DNA from: an uncultured Eubacteriales bacterium
GTDB lineage: Bacteria > Bacillota_I > Bacilli_A > RF39 > UBA660
Assembly (NCBI GenBank): GCA_900321645.1
Contig: ONWZ01000130.1
Coordinates: forward strand, 1-16,135
DNA length: 16,135 nt
Direction of reading: 5' to 3'
The notes under the pieces were generated by a model that made no database searches, was not told the DNA's origin, and saw only the letters and a list, made by a program, of their open reading frames with translations. The first letter of the stretch is position 1, and each line of letters begins with the position of its first letter. The position numbers were made by a program, and so were the translations under genes. Positions 7,184-13,514 of the stretch are shown one piece after another.

Positions 7184-8101
7184 ATGATTAATATTTGTCG
7201 TTGGTTCTTTTTAGGCTTATATAATATTTTTACACTTATACCTCGCTATTTAATTACGGGATTTATTTGTATTATCGATCCTAAAAAAGGTGAAGTATTA
7301 AAATATAAAGGCAGGCCAGTTATTCCAATCGCGATGATTTCGCTCACTTTATCTGTTTATTTAATTTGTATTTTCTTTACTTCACGTTGGTATGTTCAAA
7401 AATTAAAAATTAACTATTTGACGGCTGATATTTTAGAGACAACTAAAGTTTTAGAAAATGAAAAAAAAGAAGTTATCAGCGATGAAAACTACGAGCCTGG
7501 TAATGATGATAAATACGCTAATATAAGTTTTTTATCAGTTGACTTTGATGATTTGCTTAAAAAAAATAGTGATACAAAAGCTTGGCTAAAAGTTAGTAAT
7601 ACCAATGTTAATTATTCAGTATTACAAAGTAATGATAATGAATATTATTTAAAGCATGATTTTTATGGAAATAGTAATTTTGGCGGTTGGATATATGGTG
7701 ACTATCGTGATGATTTTACGCACTTTGGAAATAATACCATAATTTATGGCCATAATTTAATCAATAAAACGATGTTTGGTTCCCTTACTTGGTGTCAAAG
7801 AGAATCATGGTACACGAATGAAGATAATTTATATATCAAACTATCAACGCCTACTTCAAATACCGTTTGGAAAGTGTTTTCAATTTATCAAATAAAACCG
7901 GAAATCTATTATTTGAAAACTTTTTTTGAAACGACGGAAGAACATCAAGAATTTTTGAACACTTTAAAAAAACGTAGTATTTATGACTTCGGTGAAGATA
8001 TCAATTATGATGATAAAATATTAACCCTATCCACTTGCTCAGACGATGGCACGAAAAGAGCTGTCATTCATGCCAAAATGATTAAAGCGGAATATCGATA
8101 A
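7184..8101 (+). CDS. Class B-type sortase
   Basis: 305 residues from ATG 7184. This start has AGGAGG at 9-nt spacing, whereas the ATG at 7178 is only 3 nt away. Sortases are membrane-bound cysteine transpeptidases that cut sorting signals and join proteins to the cell wall or to pilins. The triad is visible: His190 in IIYGHN, Cys285 in TLSTC and Arg292 in GTKRAVIHA. The arrangement of YGHN and the long insert before TLSTC fits class B. The N-terminus carries two hydrophobic segments (about 6-31 and 45-66), where many sortases have one, so the catalytic domain may hang from a hairpin anchor. It is monocistronic with no obvious substrate gene next to it; substrates may be elsewhere. Confidence 0.92.
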   Translation: MINICRWFFLGLYNIFTLIPRYLITGFICIIDPKKGEVLKYKGRPVIPIAMISLTLSVYLICIFFTSRWYVQKLKINYLTADILETTKVLENEKKEVISDENYEPGNDDKYANISFLSVDFDDLLKKNSDTKAWLKVSNTNVNYSVLQSNDNEYYLKHDFYGNSNFGGWIYGDYRDDFTHFGNNTIIYGHNLINKTMFGSLTWCQRESWYTNEDNLYIKLSTPTSNTVWKVFSIYQIKPEIYYLKTFFETTEEHQEFLNTLKKRSIYDFGEDINYDDKILTLSTCSDDGTKRAVIHAKMIKAEYR

Positions 8102-8130
8102 AAGAAGCATTATAAATGCTTCTTTTTTTT
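8101..8130. terminator. Bidirectional terminator between sortase and RNase J genes
   Basis: AAAGAAGCATT (8101-8111) pairs with AATGCTTCTTT (8115-8125) around a 3-base loop. A T-run on the plus strand and an A-run on the 5' side let it serve both convergent genes. Confidence 0.88.
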
Positions 8131-9778
8131 ACTCTAATTCTTGAATAACGCTAATAATCATTGGTTTGTTACCCGCTTCTTCAAGTAAATATTTTGATAA
8201 GTTATCACGAATTAACGTTTTAACTTTATTATAATCAATATAGTTGTTATGACTATTATTAATTATTATTTCAGAGCACATCTTTTTAATTGTGTTGATA
8301 AGTTCGGCACTATCTCTTACATAGACAAAGCCACGAGTTAAAATTTCAGGGCCTGCTAATAGTTGTTTAGTTTTTTTGTCTAATGTTGCACTGATAATAA
8401 TAATACCATTTTCTGATAACATTTCACGATCTCTTAAAACAAGTTCCCCAATATCATCGGATGAATCTCCATCAATTGAAATTACCCCGGTATGAACTGT
8501 TTTGAAATTGTCAATTAAATTACCATCTTCAAAACTAGCGACAGCACCATTTTCTTTTAGAATGATGTTTTCTCTTGGAATACCTAATTCATATGCTAAA
8601 TCACCACTAGCAACTTGTTCAGAATATTCTCCTTTGATTGGAAAATAATATTTTGGATTCATCAATTCCGTCATTGTCATCAAATCTTCGCTTGAGGCAT
8701 GATAGGATAAATATTCTTTTGGTGGCAAAGTTACAGCATTTGCTCCGACCATCGCTATTTTATCAAGCAGACCATAGAAAGTTTTTTCTCTACCTTCATA
8801 GATGGGCGTAGCTAAGAAAATAGTATCGTTTTTATTAATTTTAATAAATTTATCATAACCATCCAAAATTTTAATCATATTGACATATGGCTTTTCTCGT
8901 TCATTTGAATTCAAAATAACCACATTCTCGTCCTCAACATTTGATAAATCGCCAATAAATTTCTTATCGATATATAAATAATTATTTTCTAATGAATACT
9001 TAATAATATTTTGTAATCTTTTTCCCATTACGACAATTTTACGATCGGTCTTTGACACTTCATTAAATAATTCTTGTATTCGATATAAATGGGAGTTTAG
9101 TACATTAAATATTATTCTTCCTTTATTTTTAGATAAAGTTTTATTAATTAATCTTCCAATCCGATGATTAGGTGAAGTATATCCATTATTCATTGCATAC
9201 AAAGATTCCATCATCAAGCATAATACACCTTGTCTACCAACATAAGCTAATCTTCCTAGTTCCGTCTTATATGGTCCACGCATGGTTGGATCAAAGACAA
9301 AATCAGAGGCATAAAAGATAATACCATCTGGGGTATAAATAGCAAAACCCATATTATCAGGAATAGAATGTGATAAACTAAGAGGGGTTATCTTGACATT
9401 GCCAAATTCAATGTTACGATTTTCCTTTATTTCAATTAAATTAGTTGTATCTTTTTTATATGTTAAAAATTCATGTTTAACGATATTTAAAGTAAACCTT
9501 GAGCCATATATTGGCACATTATCTAAAACATCAATAATATCGGTAAGTGCTCCCACATTTTCATCGTGACCGTGTGTTAAAAAAATTCCTTTTATTCTTT
9601 CCTTATTTTCTTTTAAATAATCGATATTAGGAATAAAATAATCTATTCCTAAAGTATGCTCATCCGCATACTGGAGCCCCGCTTCAAAAACAAATATATC
9701 GTTATCTACTTCGACAACATACATATTTTTACCATTCTCATTTAGTCCGCCAAGACTAAAGATATTAATTTTACTCAT
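8129..9778 (-). CDS. rnjB: RNase J family protein with degenerate active site (RNase J2-like)
   Basis: 549 residues from ATG 9778, preceded by AAAGGAGAGAA; longer readings upstream have no ribosome site. The fold is metallo-beta-lactamase/beta-CASP with the RNase J C-terminal region (TRGFVYVRDS, about 481-490). RNase J enzymes do 5'-exonucleolytic and endonucleolytic mRNA decay. Here the key HxHxDH motif reads THGHDEN: His69 and His71 remain, but Asp becomes Glu73 and the last His becomes Asn74. His137 (LSHSIPD) and Asp159 (ASDF) are kept. The distal segments are changed too: HASSED replaces the usual HxSGHG, and KGEY replaces HGEY. This pattern recalls RNase J2, the weak or inactive partner of RNase J1. 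The gene symbol rests on that analogy. It has its own strong promoter. Confidence 0.85.
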   Translation of the reverse strand: MSKINIFSLGGLNENGKNMYVVEVDNDIFVFEAGLQYADEHTLGIDYFIPNIDYLKENKERIKGIFLTHGHDENVGALTDIIDVLDNVPIYGSRFTLNIVKHEFLTYKKDTTNLIEIKENRNIEFGNVKITPLSLSHSIPDNMGFAIYTPDGIIFYASDFVFDPTMRGPYKTELGRLAYVGRQGVLCLMMESLYAMNNGYTSPNHRIGRLINKTLSKNKGRIIFNVLNSHLYRIQELFNEVSKTDRKIVVMGKRLQNIIKYSLENNYLYIDKKFIGDLSNVEDENVVILNSNEREKPYVNMIKILDGYDKFIKINKNDTIFLATPIYEGREKTFYGLLDKIAMVGANAVTLPPKEYLSYHASSEDLMTMTELMNPKYYFPIKGEYSEQVASGDLAYELGIPRENIILKENGAVASFEDGNLIDNFKTVHTGVISIDGDSSDDIGELVLRDREMLSENGIIIISATLDKKTKQLLAGPEILTRGFVYVRDSAELINTIKKMCSEIIINNSHNNYIDYNKVKTLIRDNLSKYLLEEAGNKPMIISVIQELE

Positions 9779-9818
9779 TTCTCTCCTTTCCTCATTAATA
9801 AAGTATAAAGACTTAAAA

Positions 9819-9847
9819 ATTATAACAAAAAATGAAGTTATTGTCAA
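9819..9847 (-). promoter_or_regulatory. Consensus promoter of the RNase J-like gene
   Basis: Minus strand: perfect TTGACA (9847-9842), a 17-nt spacer ending TGT, then perfect TATAAT (9824-9819), plus an extended -10 TG. It lies directly behind the stop of the adhesin-sortase gene. The leader is about 34 nt. Confidence 0.9.
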
Positions 9848-9853
9848 ATTTGA

Positions 9854-12547
9854 CTAATATGTTTCTCTATTTATTAAATATCCGAGATAAATCATTTGAT
9901 AATCATCATCTTTGCAAGTAATTAATGTGATTGCATTTGTGGTACCATCCCTTTCAATATCAATTGAACCTGTTTTTTTGACTTCATAATGCTTATTAAT
10001 TTTATATATATATTTATTACCTTCGTAGTAGATATATACTTCTTTATTGTCTTTTAGTTTTGCTAAATCTTTAAAATATGAAACAGAGCTATTACCACTA
10101 TGAGCAGCAAGAATCAAATTAGAATTTTGAATATTAGGTAAATTACTGCCATCAATAATTTGAATATTATATTTAACGTCATTATATTTACTATATTTAC
10201 CCACTAAACCTTGCTTTAAATTGATACTGGGTATTTCTAAGACAGCAATATAATGATAGATTTGCTTAGAATTATTTTCTTTTACTTTATTGTCTTGGTT
10301 TTGGGAAGTGTTAGTAATATATTTTATAGTTTCAGCATGAATGGTCTTTGTAAACAAAATTATTTTTTCATGTCTATATATGGGAATAGTAATGGAGATG
10401 GTAATCAATAATATTCCTAGAACTTTTGAAAATACTTTTTTACTCTTTATTAAAAATAATGATGTAATAATTAACACTATACTTGTTAAATAAACAAAAT
10501 CATTGTCATTTAAAAATGTGTTAGGTACGTTTATTCTTTCGTTAGTCATATTGGCTTTAATAATAGCATTATTCTCTTTTATTTCGAAATAGTGTTTTGT
10601 CCCATCTAAGATATATCCTTTGGGAGCAATTAATTCAACGAAATAGTATTTACCGAAAGGAATATTTTTGATAACTATCTTCCCTTCTTCATCGGTTGTT
10701 TTTTGATATACCAATTCATCTTTTTCGTTGTAGATGCCAATCGTCGTATTGACTAATGGTGTATTTGTTTCATAATCAATTTTTTGAAATTGAAAAATAC
10801 CAGTCATAGGGCTATTGATTAATTCTTTCTTAACTGTTTGATTATTTTCAGTTATTTCAAAATAATGTTTAGTTTCATCTAAGATATACCCAGGACTAGC
10901 TGTTACTTCTTTGTAGTAGTATTTACCTAATGGGAGATTTTGAACAAATAATTTACCATTATTATCAGTTAAGCCTGAATACGCTAGTGCTCCCTCTTCG
11001 GTATATATAGCAATTTTGGTATTACTGATGGAATTATTAGTTGAGGCATCTTTTTTTAATAATTCAAAATGACCTTTCTTGAGATAATTTTTTAAAGTGA
11101 TATTTGCTTCGATAATATCGGTATATTTGTCATTATAGGCTAATTCAAAGCAATATGGTTCTTCGTTTAATTGATAATTATTGAGTGTTGACAATTCAAT
11201 AAGACAATAATCTCCCAAGTATAAATTACCAATGAAATAACTACCATTAATGGTTTCAAAAATTCTAAGGCCACCTCCAGCTGGCTCAACAAGATTCCCT
11301 AGACTACTGTAAATATCTTTACCGGCATATAATTTAAATTTAGCATTGCTTAGGGGAAGATATTCATAGGTTATTTTGCCATTTTTAATTTTAGCTACCT
11401 CCCCTAATTTATTTACGATTATATTGCCTCGTACTTGGACATTGGGAAAATTTATTTCCAGGATAGCATTATCATTTTCATATTTAAAGGGACTATTCTC
11501 ATCAATCGTAAAAGTTATAGGATTACGATTCCAAGTATAGCCATGAAAGTCTTGTTCTTCAATTTCCTCAATTTGGTAATGTCCTTCTTCTAATGGATCA
11601 GTTATAAAATATCCTTGATTATTAGTTTGATAGATACATTCATCATATTCACAAAGATATTCATTAGTATCAATATTTTTAATTTTAAACTTTAAGCCTT
11701 TTTGTTTGACGACAAAATGAAATTTTTGATCCGTTTTAAAGACTTTTACTTTTGCTTTAACATTTATTTTTACTTGTGATAAGGCAACAACGGGATCAAG
11801 AATGCCAGCTCTTATGAGTTTTTGATTATTACCACTATGATAAATTAAAGCCACACTATTGGTATAGTGCTTTTTAATTAATTTAATCTGGGCATCTTTT
11901 AAAATACTTGGGGGGGTTATTTTTAATTCATTTCCTACAATTTGAGTATTTGGAATATCGGATGAATATATTTCGTAATCATTTAAAACATTGTTCTCAT
12001 CTTTAATAATATTTTCTTTACCTAAGGTAACTTCAATAGTTTGATTATCAAATGATGGTGCTCTAGTATGATTTTCAACAAGTGATAAAATAATGTCTTT
12101 TTCATTGTCAATATTAAGCCTTGGTGAATCGATGCTTTCACCTTCAACCCAATATACTTCTCTTCCTTCAATTTTACGCCAAATTAATTCTTGCGTAGCA
12201 AGATAATATTTCATCGTATTATGATCAGGATAATCATAGCCATAATAGGCAATTAACCTGACATAATTTCTAACTTCACTGCTCAAATTGGTAATACTCC
12301 AATCATCAGTCGATGAATAAGTATCAGTTTCAATGCCTAAGCCAGGCTCAATACAATAAGCAGTAATATCATTTAAGGTATATCTTTGGGCATAATATAA
12401 ATGCACTCGATCACTAGCATCATATACAGCATAAATATTATCATAACGATGTTTAACCAATTTACTATCGTTTACTTCAGCAAAAACAGCACAATTTAAA
12501 AAAATAATAATAGTTGTAATAATTATTTTGATTATTTTTTTTAACAT
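9854..12547 (-). CDS. Thioester/CnaB surface adhesin fused to its own C-terminal sortase domain
   Basis: 897 residues from ATG 12547 (AAAGGAGG just upstream; the TTG at 12562 overlaps the previous stop and is rejected). Order of parts: signal peptide (1-23); thioester TQXA domain with Cys65 in YCIEPG and Gln119 in ATQELIW; poorly classified beta-rich region (about 150-265); four CnaB/SpaA-like units (about 266-370, 373-490, 492-580 and 582-670). The last two match each other closely and have Lys, Glu and Asn at the isopeptide positions. A sorting signal follows: VPNTF (674-678), hydrophobic 684-700, KSKK 701-704. A second membrane segment (about 705-724) leads to a sortase domain (about 765-897) with His816 in AAHSG and Cys878 in TLITC. 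The usual catalytic Arg position appears to be Gln884. Known roles: thioester domains bond covalently to host surface amines, CnaB domains form a rigid stalk, and sortases anchor or polymerise such proteins. Having both in one chain is inferred to allow self-anchoring. Confidence 0.9.
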   Translation of the reverse strand: MLKKIIKIIITTIIIFLNCAVFAEVNDSKLVKHRYDNIYAVYDASDRVHLYYAQRYTLNDITAYCIEPGLGIETDTYSSTDDWSITNLSSEVRNYVRLIAYYGYDYPDHNTMKYYLATQELIWRKIEGREVYWVEGESIDSPRLNIDNEKDIILSLVENHTRAPSFDNQTIEVTLGKENIIKDENNVLNDYEIYSSDIPNTQIVGNELKITPPSILKDAQIKLIKKHYTNSVALIYHSGNNQKLIRAGILDPVVALSQVKINVKAKVKVFKTDQKFHFVVKQKGLKFKIKNIDTNEYLCEYDECIYQTNNQGYFITDPLEEGHYQIEEIEEQDFHGYTWNRNPITFTIDENSPFKYENDNAILEINFPNVQVRGNIIVNKLGEVAKIKNGKITYEYLPLSNAKFKLYAGKDIYSSLGNLVEPAGGGLRIFETINGSYFIGNLYLGDYCLIELSTLNNYQLNEEPYCFELAYNDKYTDIIEANITLKNYLKKGHFELLKKDASTNNSISNTKIAIYTEEGALAYSGLTDNNGKLFVQNLPLGKYYYKEVTASPGYILDETKHYFEITENNQTVKKELINSPMTGIFQFQKIDYETNTPLVNTTIGIYNEKDELVYQKTTDEEGKIVIKNIPFGKYYFVELIAPKGYILDGTKHYFEIKENNAIIKANMTNERINVPNTFLNDNDFVYLTSIVLIITSLFLIKSKKVFSKVLGILLITISITIPIYRHEKIILFTKTIHAETIKYITNTSQNQDNKVKENNSKQIYHYIAVLEIPSINLKQGLVGKYSKYNDVKYNIQIIDGSNLPNIQNSNLILAAHSGNSSVSYFKDLAKLKDNKEVYIYYEGNKYIYKINKHYEVKKTGSIDIERDGTTNAITLITCKDDDYQMIYLGYLINRETY
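10538..11071 (-). repeat. Two consecutive near-copy CnaB/SpaA repeats
   Basis: Residues about 492-580 and 581-670 of the adhesin-sortase protein are tandem copies. Both share the strings GY-I-L-D-x-T-K-H-Y-F-E-I near the end and LGKYY or FGKYY in the middle. Each has a first-strand Lys, a central Glu (KEV or VEL) and a final Asn (LINS or NMTN), as in self-crosslinking CnaB domains. Confidence 0.75.
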
Positions 12548-12558
12548 ATTTCCTCCTT

Positions 12559-13125
12559 TCAATAATCGGTATTAATTTTAAGTATATTTTCTTCATTGCA
12601 TTCATAATTGGTGATACGATCAGATAATGTTTCTTTAATTGATTCGCCAGTTTGCCTACATTCTTCCATCATCTCATATTGGTTTTCTGTGAATATATAC
12701 TCGATAAAATAACCTAATACTTTATTTTGTTTTGAGATGATGGCCGTATAAAACGTATTAGCAATATTCTTTTTATATTTAAACTGAATAGGAAGTGATA
12801 ATTCCATACATTCTGATTCTGTTTGGCAATCAATTCTTCCTTTATGAATTGGATAGTCCGGATGATTTTCATCGATAGCATCTTCTTCGACTGTTTCTTC
12901 AATGATTACTTGATTAGTTTTTGGTTCTACCTTTTTAGTAGTTTTAATTATTTTTTTGCTAGTTATTGGTGTTTCTAATTTGGTCGTCGTTTCAATTTCT
13001 TTTTTAGTAGTTGTTTTTGTTGTTTCTCTTATTTCATTAATGGTTATATCTTTTAAATTATCTTTTTGGCAAGCACTTGTTAATGAAATAATCAAACAAC
13101 ATATAAGTAATATTTTTATTTTCAT
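12559..13125 (-). CDS. Lipoprotein with Thr/Lys linker and four-cysteine C-terminal domain
   Basis: 188 residues. The N-terminus is a lipoprotein signal: basic start, hydrophobic core, LTSAC with the lipid-modified Cys19. Residues about 30-75 form a Thr/Lys-rich flexible spacer. A compact domain follows (about 90-188) with four Cys at 100, 106, 156 and 176, which could form two disulfides outside the cell. I recognise no family. Start ATG 13125 follows AAAGGAGG. The stop TGA (12561-12559) is 11 nt from the next start, so it is in one operon with the adhesin-sortase. Possible roles are assisting surface assembly of the adhesin, or immunity to the bacteriocin encoded upstream; neither is shown by the sequence. 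Confidence 0.8.
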   Translation of the reverse strand: MKIKILLICCLIISLTSACQKDNLKDITINEIRETTKTTTKKEIETTTKLETPITSKKIIKTTKKVEPKTNQVIIEETVEEDAIDENHPDYPIHKGRIDCQTESECMELSLPIQFKYKKNIANTFYTAIISKQNKVLGYFIEYIFTENQYEMMEECRQTGESIKETLSDRITNYECNEENILKINTDY

Positions 13126-13148
13126 TTTTCCTCCTTTTTAACCATTAG

Positions 13149-13182
13149 TTTACTTATATAAAAATGGGTAAAAGTGTAGTTA
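13149..13182 (-). promoter_or_regulatory. Weak candidate promoter for the lipoprotein / adhesin-sortase unit
   Basis: On the minus strand TTAACT lies in the hairpin loop and right arm, followed after 17 nt by TATATA (about 13160-13155), upstream of the lipoprotein ribosome site. Each box matches consensus at only about four of six positions. The alternative is read-through from the bacteriocin genes. Confidence 0.3.
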
Positions 13183-13194
13183 AGCTACACTTTT
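13170..13194 (-). terminator. Hairpin after the second bacteriocin peptide gene
   Basis: A perfect 10-bp stem, AAAAGTGTAG with CTACACTTTT, and a 5-base loop, starting 4 bases after the peptide stop. The T-run is short on the minus strand (TTTTACCCATTTTT), so it may be a partial terminator that lowers expression of the downstream lipoprotein and adhesin genes. Confidence 0.7.
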
Positions 13195-13198
13195 ATCT

Positions 13199-13363
13199 CT
13201 ATGCCATTGGGCAATATGTATTGTTAGTTATGCGTCTTAAAGCACTCCCTGTTTCTTTACCTAATTCATATAAAGTATTGATAGCACTATTAATGGCATT
13301 TATAAATGATGATGTGAATGATCCACCATCAATATTTTGCATTTCTTTTTTAGTTAATTCCAT
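13199..13363 (-). CDS. Double-glycine bacteriocin-like peptide B (54 aa)
   Basis: 54 residues from ATG 13363, with AAAGGAGG at good spacing overlapping the stop of the preceding peptide gene. The first 14 residues, MELTKKEMQNIDGG, form a classic double-glycine leader cut by C39 peptidases. The predicted mature peptide (40 residues, 15-54) is helix-prone with net charge of about +1. It contains GKETG (35-39), a GxxxG motif, and AINSA (23-27), and has a single Cys51 near the C-terminus. Together with the adjacent peptide it fits a two-peptide class IIb bacteriocin, which inserts in target membranes through paired GxxxG helices. It could instead be a secreted signal. The earlier in-frame start at 13423 has no ribosome site and would spoil the leader. 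Confidence 0.85.
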   Translation of the reverse strand: MELTKKEMQNIDGGSFTSSFINAINSAINTLYELGKETGSALRRITNNTYCPMA

Positions 13364-13376
13364 TTTTTTACCTCCT

Positions 13377-13514
13377 TTAATTATTACATTGACTGGGATT
13401 TGTGTATCCGCTAATAATGCCAATCAGATAGCTTATTAAAGCACCAACACCCCCAATTATATACCAGTTGATTCCTCCATCAACTGTTAACATTTCTGCT
13501 TTTGTTAATTCCAT
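13377..13514 (-). CDS. Double-glycine bacteriocin-like peptide A (45 aa)
   Basis: 45 residues, short enough to be missed by ORF callers. ATG 13514 follows AAAAAGGAGGAAAA. The leader MELTKAEMLTVDGG (1-14) is almost the same as that of peptide B. The predicted mature peptide has 31 residues (15-45). It is strongly hydrophobic with a Gly-rich core, including GGVG (21-24) and GIISG (32-36, GxxxG), and ends in a polar tail with a single Cys43. This is the pattern of one half of a class IIb two-peptide bacteriocin. The first 35 bases overlap the end of the exporter gene in another frame. The stop is 13 nt from the peptide B start, so both peptides should be made from one message. No immunity protein of a known family is adjacent. 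Confidence 0.85.
   Translation of the reverse strand: MELTKAEMLTVDGGINWYIIGGVGALISYLIGIISGYTNPSQCNN

Noticed and set aside
9779..9847. An N-terminal extension of the RNase J-like protein
   Set aside because: It would cover the consensus promoter, and the family N-terminus aligns from ATG 9778, which has its own ribosome site.
12714..12902. A second minus-strand ORF of 62 codons inside the lipoprotein gene
   Set aside because: It is an out-of-frame shadow with no ribosome site; the lipoprotein frame has a signal peptide and a good start.
13164..13439. A plus-strand ORF across the bacteriocin genes
   Set aside because: It has no ribosome site and is antisense to two well-supported peptide genes with GG leaders and GGAGG sites.
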